Shown here: positions 41,136 through 49,029 of the stretch, piece by piece | Numbering within the stretch: the first letter of the stretch is position 1 | Layout of the letters: each line of letters starts with the position of its first letter | Assembly: GCF_004801855.1 (NCBI RefSeq) | Contig: NZ_SSTC01000025.1 | Coordinates: 1-57,003, forward strand | Direction of reading: 5' to 3' | Origin: Pseudomonas sp. A-1 | Lineage (GTDB): Bacteria; Pseudomonadota; Gammaproteobacteria; Pseudomonadales; Pseudomonadaceae | Length of the DNA stretch: 57,003 nt | Translations under genes and position numbers: made by a program | The notes under the pieces: model-generated | Told to the model about the DNA's origin: nothing | The model's database searches: none | Seen by the model: only the letters and a program-made list of their open reading frames with translations

Positions 41136-41912
41136 TTATTTTTCGACGAAGGCGCGCTCGATCAGGTAGTCGCCCGGGTCGCCCATGCGCGGGGAAACCT
41201 TGAGGCCGAAGCTGTCCAGCACCTGGCTGGTCTCGTCGAGCATGCTCGGGCTGCCGCAGAGCATGGCGCGGTCGTCCTGCGGGTTGATCGGCGGCAGGCC
41301 GATGTCGGCGAACAGCTTGCCGCTGCGCATCAGGTCGGTCATGCGGCCCTGGTTGCGGAACGGCTCGCGGGTGACGGTCGGGTAGTAGATCAGCTTCTCG
41401 CGGACCATCTCGCCGAAGTACTCGTGCTGCGGCAGCTCCTGGGTGATGAAGTCGGCATAGGCCAGCTCGCTGACCCAGCGCACGCCGTGGACCAGGATCA
41501 CCTTGTCGAAGCGTTCGTAGGTTTCCGGATCCTGGATCACGCTCATGAACGGCGCCAGGCCGGTGCCGGTACCGAACAGGTACAGGTGCTTGCCCGGCAG
41601 CAGATCGCCGAGGATCAGGGTGCCGGTGGGCTTGCGGCTGACCATCAGCTCGTCGCCCGGCTGCAGGTGCTGCAGGCGCGAGGTCAGCGGGCCGTTCGGC
41701 ACCTTGATGCTGAAGAACTCCAGGTGCTCCTCGTAGTTGGGGCTGGCGATGCTGTAGGCACGCATGAGCGGACGCCCCTCCACTTCCAGACCGATCATCA
41801 CGAACTGGCCGTTCTCGAAGCGCAGTCCCTGATTGCGGGTGGTCTTGAAGCTGAACAGGGTATCGTTCCAGTGATGCACGCTGATCACGCGCTCGCTCAC
41901 CAGGTTGCTCAT
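41136..41912 (-). CDS. fpr: Ferredoxin-NADP+ reductase
   Basis: A 258-residue FAD-dependent reductase of the bacterial FPR class that exchanges electrons between NADPH and ferredoxin or flavodoxin. FAD binding is at RAYSIASP, the NADP region is GTGTGLAPFMSV, and the C-terminus ends FVEK as in Pseudomonas Fpr. AAGGAG precedes the ATG. It is divergent from finR, the known activator of fpr in pseudomonads, so superoxide-responsive control is likely. Confidence 0.96.
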   Translation of the reverse strand: MSNLVSERVISVHHWNDTLFSFKTTRNQGLRFENGQFVMIGLEVEGRPLMRAYSIASPNYEEHLEFFSIKVPNGPLTSRLQHLQPGDELMVSRKPTGTLILGDLLPGKHLYLFGTGTGLAPFMSVIQDPETYERFDKVILVHGVRWVSELAYADFITQELPQHEYFGEMVREKLIYYPTVTREPFRNQGRMTDLMRSGKLFADIGLPPINPQDDRAMLCGSPSMLDETSQVLDSFGLKVSPRMGDPGDYLIERAFVEK

Positions 41913-41968
41913 GGATGACTCCTTGCAGATGCGAAAGTAAGTACGGCCGGCTGGCCGTGTTGCGCTGC

Positions 41969-41974
41969 ATTCTA
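41969..41974 (-). promoter_or_regulatory. Candidate -10 element of fpr
   Basis: TAGAAT on the minus strand (in TATAGAAT) lies 57 bases upstream of the ATG. The -35 position (TTAACG) is weak and overlaps the dyad at 41986-42031, fitting activator dependence. Confidence 0.5.
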
Positions 41975-41985
41975 TAGTCGCGCAA

Positions 41986-42031
41986 GATATCCGTTAAATG
42001 AATAATCAATATATTGTTAATCGGTTATATC
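41986..42031. promoter_or_regulatory. Candidate FinR binding region between fpr and finR
   Basis: GATATCCGTTAA (41986-41997) is mirrored, with small gaps, by TTAATCGGTTATATC (42017-42031) around a perfect CAATATATTG palindrome (42007-42016). The AT-rich dyad is located as expected of a LysR-type operator between divergent target and regulator. Confidence 0.55.
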
Positions 42032-42034
42032 GAT

Positions 42035-42961
42035 ATGCGTTTCACCCTCAGGCAACTGCAGGTCTTCGTCGCTATCGCCCGTCTGGAAAGCGTGTCGCGC
42101 GCCGCCGAGTCGCTGGCCCTGTCGCAGTCGGCGGCCAGCACCTCGCTCGCCGAACTGGAGCGCCACTATGACAGCCCGCTGTTCGACCGCATCGGCAAGC
42201 GCCTGACCCTCAGCGCGCTGGGCAGCCAGTTGCTGCCCAAGGCAGTGGCCCTGCTCGACCGCGCCGAGGAGATCGAGCAACTGCTGCAGGGCAAGATCGG
42301 CTTCGGCTCGCTGCAGCTGGGCGCCACCCTGACCATCGGCAACTACCTGGCCACCCTGCTGATCGGCCGCTTCATGCAGGCGCACCCCGAGTGCCGGGTA
42401 CGCCTGCATGTGCAGAACACCAGCCACGTGGTGCAGGGCGTGGCCCAGCACGGCCTCGATCTCGGCCTGATCGAGGGCGACTGCCAGCATCCGGACATCG
42501 AGGTGCAGCCCTGGGTGGAGGACGAACTGGTGGTGTTCTGCGCGCCGCAGCATCTGCTTGCCCGGCGGCGCACGGCGAGCCTGGACGAGCTGGTGCGCGA
42601 GGCCTGGATACTCCGCGAGCAGGGCTCGGGCACGCGGCTGACCTTCGACCAGGGCATGCGCCATCACCCCACGCCGCTGAACATCCGCCTGGAGCTGGAG
42701 CATACCGAGGCGATCAAGCGCGCCGTGGAGTCGGGCCTGGGCATCGGCTGCATCTCGCGCCTGGCGCTGCGCGACGCCTTCCGCCGCGGCAGCCTGGTGG
42801 CGGTGGAAACCCCGGAGCTGGACCTGCGCCGCCAGTTCAGCTTCATCTGGCACAAGCAGAAATACCAGAGCAGCGCCATGCGCGAGTTCGTCGAACTGTG
42901 CCGCAGCTTCACCGCCGGCGCGCAGCGCAGCGATCAGATCCGCCTGCAGGAAATTCCCTGA
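42035..42961 (+). CDS. finR: LysR-type regulator FinR
   Basis: A 308-residue LysR-family regulator. The N-terminal winged helix-turn-helix is RFTLRQLQVFVAIARLESVSRAAE...QSAASTSLAELE, and an inducer-binding domain spans about 90-295 (LGATLTIGNYLATLLIG). FinR activates divergent fpr under superoxide stress and in sulfite metabolism in pseudomonads. The ATG at 42035 gives the family start; no Shine-Dalgarno is seen before it or before the upstream TTG at 42014, so translation may be leaderless or weak. Confidence 0.92.
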   Translation: MRFTLRQLQVFVAIARLESVSRAAESLALSQSAASTSLAELERHYDSPLFDRIGKRLTLSALGSQLLPKAVALLDRAEEIEQLLQGKIGFGSLQLGATLTIGNYLATLLIGRFMQAHPECRVRLHVQNTSHVVQGVAQHGLDLGLIEGDCQHPDIEVQPWVEDELVVFCAPQHLLARRRTASLDELVREAWILREQGSGTRLTFDQGMRHHPTPLNIRLELEHTEAIKRAVESGLGIGCISRLALRDAFRRGSLVAVETPELDLRRQFSFIWHKQKYQSSAMREFVELCRSFTAGAQRSDQIRLQEIP

Positions 42962-42977
42962 GCTACGCGCCCGACGC

Positions 42978-43346
42978 TCAGCCGAGCAGGACGATGCCCC
43001 ACACCAGGGCGATCATGGCCAGCACCACCGACTGGGCGGCGCTGCCCATGTCCTTGGCGTTCTTCGACAGCGGATGGCGCTCGAGGGAGATGCGGTCGAT
43101 GGCGGCTTCCACCGCCGAGTTGAGCAGCTCGACGATCAGCGCCAGCAGGCACACCGCCACCAGCACGGCGCGCTCGCCACGGCTGACGTCGAGGAAGAAG
43201 GCCAGCGGCACCAGCACGGCGTTGAGCAGCACCAGCTGGCGGAACGCCGCCTCGCCGGCGAAAGCGGTACACAGGCCGTCCCGGGAATAGCCGGCGGCGT
43301 TGAGGATGCGCTTGAGGCCGGTGCGGCCCTTGAAGGGTGACTGCAT
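42978..43346 (-). CDS. dgkA: Diacylglycerol kinase
   Basis: A 122-residue integral membrane kinase that phosphorylates diacylglycerol to recycle it into phospholipids. Three helices lie near 30-50, 57-75 and 100-120. The active-site motif is ELLNSAVEAAID with the following RISLERHPLSKNAKDMGSAAQ. Gene order dgkA-erdR is recalled from P. aeruginosa PA3603-PA3604. The Shine-Dalgarno is weak. Confidence 0.95.
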   Translation of the reverse strand: MQSPFKGRTGLKRILNAAGYSRDGLCTAFAGEAAFRQLVLLNAVLVPLAFFLDVSRGERAVLVAVCLLALIVELLNSAVEAAIDRISLERHPLSKNAKDMGSAAQSVVLAMIALVWGIVLLG

Positions 43347-43414
43347 GATGGAGCGTTCCGTTGCAAAAGACGCCAGTCTGTCATTCCCGCCTTGGCGGAA
43401 GCTTAAGAGCGGCC

Positions 43415-44065
43415 TCAGCTCGACGGCATCGACTCCATCTGCTGCAGCAGCAGCGCCGCCTGGGTACGGGTGCGCACGCCGAGCTTGCGGAAGATGGCGG
43501 TGACGTGGGCCTTGACCGTGGCCTCGGAGACGCTCAGTTCGTAGGCGATCTGCTTGTTGAGCAGGCCTTCGCAGACCATGGTCAGCACACGGAACTGCTG
43601 CGGGGTGAGGCTGGCCAGACCTTCGCTGGCGGCGCGCACCTCGTCGGAGAGGGCGGCGGCTTCCTCGACCTGCGGCGGCCACCAGGCGTCGCCGTCGAGC
43701 ACCGCGCGGACGGCCTGCTGGATGGTTTCCAGCGGGCTGGACTTGGGAATGAAGCCGCTGGCGCCGAACTCGCGCGAGCGCTGCACCACGGCGGCCTCCT
43801 CCTGAGCGGAGACCATCACCACCGGAATGTGCGGGTACTGGCCGCGCAGCAGGACCAGCCCGGAGAAGCCGTAGGCGCCGGGCATGTTGAGGTCGAGCAG
43901 GACCAGATCCCAGTCGCGCTTCTCGTTCAGGCGCGCTTCCAGTTCGGCGATGCTGGCCACCTCCACCAGATGCGCCTCGGCCCCCAGTCCCATGCTCAAC
44001 GCCTGCTGCAGGGCGCTGCGGAACAACGGGTGGTCGTCGGCAATCAGTATTTCGTAGGCGGCCAT
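43415..44065 (-). CDS. erdR: LuxR/NarL-family response regulator ErdR
   Basis: A 216-residue regulator. The receiver domain (about 5-125) has ADDHPLF and the phospho-acceptor in LLDLNMPG. The LuxR-type helix-turn-helix is at LTPQQFRVLTMVCEGLLNKQIAYELSVSEATVKAHVTAIFRKLGV. ErdR (PA3604 type) controls acetate and ethanol metabolism in pseudomonads. No histidine kinase lies beside it. AGGA lies seven bases before the ATG. Confidence 0.9.
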   Translation of the reverse strand: MAAYEILIADDHPLFRSALQQALSMGLGAEAHLVEVASIAELEARLNEKRDWDLVLLDLNMPGAYGFSGLVLLRGQYPHIPVVMVSAQEEAAVVQRSREFGASGFIPKSSPLETIQQAVRAVLDGDAWWPPQVEEAAALSDEVRAASEGLASLTPQQFRVLTMVCEGLLNKQIAYELSVSEATVKAHVTAIFRKLGVRTRTQAALLLQQMESMPSS

Positions 44066-44208
44066 GATAAGTCCTGTTGTTGTTCTGAGCGGGCGGGGGC
44101 TCGAGCGGCGCTCAGGATGCCGAGCACACCCCGCACGGTCAAGAAAAATACCCGGAAAAGCCTCAGGGACTTGCTCGCGCGACAAGCCGAGCTCATGCAG
44201 GCTCCCCA

Positions 44209-44231
44209 ATTCTACCCTTTCAGGGCAGAAT
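44209..44231. repeat. Inverted repeat upstream of the EamA transporter gene
   Basis: ATTCT and AGAAT flank CCC...GGG around TTTCA, giving an interrupted 23-base dyad 27 bases before the ATG. It may be an operator or a small hairpin in the leader. The rest of the 192-base gap shows nothing clear. Confidence 0.45.
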
Positions 44232-44257
44232 TTCGCCTTTTTTCTGAGGTGAACCCC

Positions 44258-45163
44258 ATGCCTGGCCAGGCCCTGCGTGCCGATCTGCTGATGCTGCTGA
44301 CCGCCCTGATCTGGGGCAGCGCCTTCGTTGCCCAGCGCCTGGGCATGGACGCCATCGGCCCCTTCCTCTATTCCGGCCTGCGCTTCGCCCTCGGCGCCCT
44401 GGTGCTGCTGCCGCTGCTGCTGCGCCGCCCCGCGGGTGGTGGCGGCGAGCCGCTGAATCGCAGCCTGCTGCTCGGCGGCCTGCTGCTCGGCCTGGCGCTG
44501 ACCGCCGGCATCAACCTGCAGCAGGTCGGCCTGCTGTTCACCAGCGTGACCAACTCCGGCTTCATCACCGGCCTGTACGTGATCATCGTGCCACTGCTCG
44601 GCCTGCTGCTCGGCCAGCGCGCGGGCCTGGGCATCTGGCTGGGCGCCAGCCTGGCGGTGGCCGGCATGGCGCTGCTGAGCATCGGCCCGGATTTCCGGAT
44701 CGCCGCCGGCGACTGGCTGCAGCTGGCCGGCGCCCTGGTGTGGGGCGTGCACGTGCTGCTGGTCGGCGCCCTGGCCGGTCGCCACGACCCGGTGCGCATC
44801 GCCTTCCTGCAGTTCCTCACCTGCGCGCTGCTCAGCCTGCTGCTGGCCGTGCTGTTCGAGGACATCGACCTCGAGGCCATCGGCCGCGCCGGGCCGGCGA
44901 TCCTCTACGGCGGCCTGGTCTCGGTGGGCATCGGCTACACCCTGCAGGTGGTGGCGCAGAAGCACGCCATCGCCTCCCATGCGGCGATCATCCTCTCCCT
45001 GGAGGCGGTGTTCGCCGCCATCGCCGGCGCCCTGCTGCTCGACGAGGCGCTGGCGCCGCGCGGCTATCTGGGCTGCGCGCTGATGCTCGCCGGCATGCTG
45101 GTCGCCCAGCTGTGGCCGCGGCGCCTGCCGGTCGTTCAGGCGCGGAACGGCAGCAGGCGCTGA
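44258..45163 (+). CDS. EamA/DMT-family transporter
   Basis: A 301-residue membrane protein with ten predicted helices in two EamA repeats (ADLLMLLTALIWGSAFVAQRLGM opens the first; AGDWLQLAGALVWGVHVLLVG the second). The drug/metabolite transporter superfamily exports or takes up amino acids, nucleosides and similar; the substrate is not evident. GAGGTG precedes the ATG at 44258. Its 3' end overlaps the convergent DTW gene by 28 bases. Confidence 0.92.
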   Translation: MPGQALRADLLMLLTALIWGSAFVAQRLGMDAIGPFLYSGLRFALGALVLLPLLLRRPAGGGGEPLNRSLLLGGLLLGLALTAGINLQQVGLLFTSVTNSGFITGLYVIIVPLLGLLLGQRAGLGIWLGASLAVAGMALLSIGPDFRIAAGDWLQLAGALVWGVHVLLVGALAGRHDPVRIAFLQFLTCALLSLLLAVLFEDIDLEAIGRAGPAILYGGLVSVGIGYTLQVVAQKHAIASHAAIILSLEAVFAAIAGALLLDEALAPRGYLGCALMLAGMLVAQLWPRRLPVVQARNGSRR

Positions 45164-45849
45164 TGCGCCGCACTCCCCTCGTCCAGCGGCAGGTGGCGCT
45201 TGAAGCTCAGGTAGCGTTCGCTGAACACGTCGAGATAGGCATCCAGCGCCTCGGCGGCCTCGCGGTCGCCAGCCAGTTCCAGGCAGAGCGCCGCCACCTC
45301 GGCGGTGCACAGGTGCTCGCCGCGGGTCGAGCGGCGCAGCCGATAGCGCGACTGCTGCTCCGGGGTCAGGCTGAGCACCGGGAAGCGGTCCAGGTAGGGA
45401 CTCTTGCGGAACATCTTGCGCGCCTCGGTCCAGGTCGCGTCGAGCAGGATGAACAGCGGGCGCCGGCCGGACTGTGGCTCGACCGTCTGCACCACCCGCT
45501 CGGGTGCGGCGTACTCGCCGGGAAACACCACGTAGGGCTGCCACTGCGGATCGTCGAGCAGCGCCAGCAGACGCGGATCCACCTCGATGCGCGACCAGCC
45601 GAAGGCGCTGTTGTCGACCAGCACGTCGGCGATCAGCCAGCCGGTGTTGCTCGGCTTGAGCGCCTCGATGTCGTGCATCAGCAGGCACACCCCGCTGCGC
45701 GCGGCCACCTGCGGGCGCCAGGCGCACATGCAGTGGCTCTGCGCCAGGCGGCAGGCGGGACAGCGCGGCATGCGCGAGCCGCGGGCGACGAAGGGCTTGG
45801 CGCTGCGGGCGAGGCGCTCGGCGCGCAGGCGGGCGACGCTGTTGCTCAT
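45136..45849 (-). CDS. tapT: tRNA-uridine aminocarboxypropyltransferase, DTW domain
   Basis: A 237-residue DTW-domain enzyme. It has N-terminal zinc-binding cysteines (CPACRLAQSHCMC) and the catalytic D-x-T-W motif in LLDATWTEARKM. TapT (YfiP) adds the acp group from SAM to U47 of several tRNAs in E. coli, giving acp3U47. The N-terminal Arg/Lys-rich region could bind tRNA. The ATG at 45849 is followed by normal family sequence. The 3' end overlaps the convergent transporter gene. Confidence 0.88.
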   Translation of the reverse strand: MSNSVARLRAERLARSAKPFVARGSRMPRCPACRLAQSHCMCAWRPQVAARSGVCLLMHDIEALKPSNTGWLIADVLVDNSAFGWSRIEVDPRLLALLDDPQWQPYVVFPGEYAAPERVVQTVEPQSGRRPLFILLDATWTEARKMFRKSPYLDRFPVLSLTPEQQSRYRLRRSTRGEHLCTAEVAALCLELAGDREAAEALDAYLDVFSERYLSFKRHLPLDEGSAAHQRLLPFRA

Positions 45850-46044
45850 CGAGCACCCCGGCAGACGGCGGTGGTCGGGGCGCGACGGGCGGATGACGGC
45901 ATGGCAACTCCAAGGGCAGCGTTCCAACGGGCGCGGCAGTCTAGCAGACGCGCCCGCCGGCTCCAGCGCAGGGCGTATGATGGACGCCCTGCGAACCCGC
46001 TGCGCCAGCACGGGTCGAAGGCTCAGTTTCCCAGGAGAATCCCC

Positions 46045-46449
46045 ATGCGCCGTATTCACGTCCTGCTGGCCGTCCTGCTGGCCGCCTCCGCCGCCCACGC
46101 CGCCTCGCTGCAGGACCACGAACTGGGCAAGCTGCTCGAGGACGTCGCCCGGCAGAGCAGCGTCGGCACTCCGCGGGCGATCAACGCCGACATCCTCGAC
46201 CAGGGCTACACCACCGAGGGCAACCAGCTGATCAATCACCTCAGCGTGCGCCCCAGCCACGCCGCCGAGATGCGCAGCAATCCCGACGCCGTCCGCCAGC
46301 AGCTGCGCGCCAGCGTCTGCCGGAACCCCGGCTACCGCCAGTTGCTCGGCAAGGGCGCAGTGCTGATCTATGACTTCAGCGAGCACAGGAGCAATCGCCC
46401 GGTGACCACCGAGCGCTTCCGCGCCGCCGACTGCGGACTGAAGAAGTAA
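46045..46449 (+). CDS. Small secreted protein, PA3611-like
   Basis: A 134-residue protein with a signal peptide (about 1-20, ending AHAA). The mature part is compact, with conserved-looking YTTEGNQLINHLSVRPSHAAEM and two cysteines (in ASVCRNPGY and AADCGLKK) that could form a disulfide. It resembles PA3611, a quorum-sensing-regulated virulence-factor-like protein of P. aeruginosa; the function is uncertain. AGGAGA precedes the ATG. Confidence 0.82.
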   Translation: MRRIHVLLAVLLAASAAHAASLQDHELGKLLEDVARQSSVGTPRAINADILDQGYTTEGNQLINHLSVRPSHAAEMRSNPDAVRQQLRASVCRNPGYRQLLGKGAVLIYDFSEHRSNRPVTTERFRAADCGLKK

Positions 46450-46461
46450 TCCGGCACCACC

Positions 46462-46500
46462 GAGAAAGGCCCGCCCCGGCTCCGGCGGCGGGTCTTTCTC
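46462..46500. terminator. Bidirectional hairpin between the PA3611-like and phosphoketolase-like genes
   Basis: GAGAAAGGCCCGCC is matched by GGCGGGTCTTTCTC with one mismatch around a GC-rich loop; T-rich on both arms in the proper sense for convergent genes. Confidence 0.7.
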
Positions 46501-46501
46501 G

Positions 46502-48907
46502 TCAGCGCAGCACGGCAGGATCGCCCTTGCCGGCCAGCGCGGCCGCCTCGTCGGCGGTCAGCAGCGCAGTGCGCGGTACGTCCATCAGTTGCGCACAGGC
46601 GGCCACCACGTTGGCCCAGCAGGCGCGGTTGGCGAACAGCATGCCCGCCTCGTCGAGGGTGCCGCCGCGGTTGCGGTAGCCCAGTACCGCGCTCCGGCAG
46701 GCATCCGGCAGCAGCAGCCACAGGTGGCCGCGGGCCACCTCCGGGCGCATGTGGGTGAGCAGCACGCGGCGCGCCATGGCGGCAGGGAACAGCCGCTCAC
46801 GCAGCGCCTCGTCGGCGACCGTCTGCTGCTCCAGCAGGTCACGGGGGGCACGGAAGCGCCCCGGTTCCTGCAGGTAGACCAGCCGGTAGGCATAGCCGGC
46901 CTCGGCCAGCCGGGCAGCGGCGCGGCGCATCTCGGCGAGCTGGTAGCTGCCGTTGGCGATCAGCAGCAGCGGCTCGCTGCCCGCCCGCTCGGCCACCACG
47001 CAGGCCCCGTCGCGAGCCAGTCGCTGCGCCTGGGCGGCGTCGAACACGCAGGGCCGCTCGCGCTTGGGCACCACCAGGCAGGCCAGCCGGCCGCGCGTCT
47101 GGTAGATCTGCGGCAGCAGCGCCAGGGTGCTGTTGTGGTCGGCCGGGAACAGCACGCGCACCGTGTCACCCATCTCCCCCAGCAGTGCCTCGCAGAAGGT
47201 GGTGTCCTGGTGCGACTGCTGGTTCTTGCCGTTCTCCCAGGTATGCGAGGTGGCAACCAGCGGCCAGCCCAGCCAGCCGGCGGGGCGACCGGCCTCCGTC
47301 TGCTGGCGGGCGAAGATCAGGGTCTGGCGCACTGCGCCGAGCATCTTCACGCAGAACGCCTCGTAGCTGGCCACCAGGTTCAGGCCGCCCTGGTTGGCCA
47401 GGCAGGCCGACACCACGGCTTCCTCGTTGAGCACGGTGATGATCCGGCCGTCCACCGCCTCGTCGTCGGCCTCCGGCACGCAGACCCGGTGCCTGAGCGC
47501 CTGCAGCACGCCGTGCAGGCGATTGCTGGCCAGCTCGTCGGGATTGCCGACGCGCGGGCGCAACTGCGGGTTGGCCGCCGTCAGGTCGACAAAGAAGCGA
47601 TCGATGGCGCTCATTGGCGAGCAGTCCCGGTCGTGGAAATGCAGCTCGGGGAGCTGCGGCAGCACCGGCCGGCGTACCGCCAGCGGGTGATCGCGCTCCA
47701 GCGCGCGTCCCGGACGCAGGGCGGCGAAACAGTCCAGTGCCCGGCGCAGCTCGTCCGGCGCCACCCACAGGGCCGCGGCGCTGGCGTTGAACAAGCGGCG
47801 CGCCTCGACATCGGTATGCGGGTTGCCCGGCAGCGGCAGATTGTGCGCGGCATTCTCGCCAGCGCCGTGGAAGCCGAACCCCTTGACCGTCTCGGCGATG
47901 GCGAAAGGGATCGGCAAGGGGTACTGGAGGATGCCGCGCTGCAGCTCCTCGACCCGGTTCCCCAGATGGCGCTCCATCTCGTGCAGGGTGCAGACGAAGG
48001 CGGCCGGATCGCGGCCATCGAAGCGCAGCGGATCGAAGCCACAGCGGCGCAGGTGCTCGACGAAGGCGGCCAGTCCCTCGGCGGTGCCCAGCTCGGTGCG
48101 CTGCTCGATGCGCCGGCCGTTGGCGATCAGCACCGGCAGGGCCACGCCGCAGTCCTCGGCACGCCACCAGCGCGGCATCCAGTCGCTGCCGCGCTGCTCC
48201 TCGGCGGCGCCGTCGGAGAGGAAGGCCACCAGGGTCTCGCCCGGCAGCGGCTGGTGGGCATACTGCAGCTCGGCAAAGCCGAGGTAGCCGCCCTCGGCGA
48301 TGCCCCCGGCGGTGTGCGGGGTGACGTGGCTGCCCAGCGGCACGCCGGGCAGGCCGTCGGGAGCCTGGGCGTAGCTGTAAAAGTCGGCGACCAGGCAACT
48401 CAGTCCGGCCTCGTCGTGACCATAGCGCGCCGCCTGTTCCGGGTGCAGGTTACCGGTGAGCACGTTGAGCGCCTCGATGGCCGCCACGCAGTGGCCCTGG
48501 CCCATGGCCCAGGCGCGGGTCTCGCCGGTCAGCGCATTCAACGCCAGGTAGCCGGCATAGGCCGGCACCATGTTCAGCGCCCCACCGGTATGCCCCTCCG
48601 GACGGGCCTTGAAGTCGTCGGCCTCGAGTTCGGCGCCATCCAGGCGCACCCGGCGTGCGTAGGTCATGTGCGCCACCAGCCACAGGCCGGTGCAGGTCAG
48701 GCGGTCGAGCGCCTGCAGCAGGCGATAGACGCTGGCAAGGTCCGGCTGGCAGCCGGACTGCACGAGGCGATGGGCCAGGCGGAACACCGCTGCCTGGGTG
48801 GCCGCGGTGTGCTGCAGCGGGCCACAGCCCCGAGCCCACTCGGCGAAGCTCGGCTCCGCCAGGGCATGGGCCTGCAGCTCCTCGGCGCAGGGCAAAAGCT
48901 GACTCAT
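46502..48907 (-). CDS. Phosphoketolase/transketolase-like ThDP enzyme, variant
   Basis: An 801-residue protein with the layout of xylulose-5-phosphate/fructose-6-phosphate phosphoketolase (about 800 residues). Thiamine-diphosphate sites are recognisable but altered: the GDG motif is Ser231-Asp-Gly (FLSDGAAEEQRGSDW), and the N-terminal loop is EGHTGGALNMVPAYAGYL. The C-terminal half keeps LNEEAVVSACLANQGGLNLVASYEAF and SHTWENGKNQQSHQDTTF. Because canonical phosphoketolase residues differ, the acceptor and product are open; it may split sugar phosphates or catalyse an isomerising variant. Monocistronic. Confidence 0.8.
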   Translation of the reverse strand: MSQLLPCAEELQAHALAEPSFAEWARGCGPLQHTAATQAAVFRLAHRLVQSGCQPDLASVYRLLQALDRLTCTGLWLVAHMTYARRVRLDGAELEADDFKARPEGHTGGALNMVPAYAGYLALNALTGETRAWAMGQGHCVAAIEALNVLTGNLHPEQAARYGHDEAGLSCLVADFYSYAQAPDGLPGVPLGSHVTPHTAGGIAEGGYLGFAELQYAHQPLPGETLVAFLSDGAAEEQRGSDWMPRWWRAEDCGVALPVLIANGRRIEQRTELGTAEGLAAFVEHLRRCGFDPLRFDGRDPAAFVCTLHEMERHLGNRVEELQRGILQYPLPIPFAIAETVKGFGFHGAGENAAHNLPLPGNPHTDVEARRLFNASAAALWVAPDELRRALDCFAALRPGRALERDHPLAVRRPVLPQLPELHFHDRDCSPMSAIDRFFVDLTAANPQLRPRVGNPDELASNRLHGVLQALRHRVCVPEADDEAVDGRIITVLNEEAVVSACLANQGGLNLVASYEAFCVKMLGAVRQTLIFARQQTEAGRPAGWLGWPLVATSHTWENGKNQQSHQDTTFCEALLGEMGDTVRVLFPADHNSTLALLPQIYQTRGRLACLVVPKRERPCVFDAAQAQRLARDGACVVAERAGSEPLLLIANGSYQLAEMRRAAARLAEAGYAYRLVYLQEPGRFRAPRDLLEQQTVADEALRERLFPAAMARRVLLTHMRPEVARGHLWLLLPDACRSAVLGYRNRGGTLDEAGMLFANRACWANVVAACAQLMDVPRTALLTADEAAALAGKGDPAVLR

Positions 48908-49029
48908 GGGGCAAGACTCCGGGATGGGGTTGGGAGTAGTCTAGAACCACAAGCCCCCCAGCGGCTGACTTGCATCAAGGACCCGCCCGCGCCGGCAGGC
49001 GGGCGCGACAATCGGAACCAGGAGATCAC

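Noticed and set aside
43384-43400. CCGCC-TT-GGCGG hairpin between dgkA and erdR as a terminator
   Set aside because: The stem is short, the loop is only two bases and no T-run follows on the minus strand; it resembles a common small dispersed repeat.
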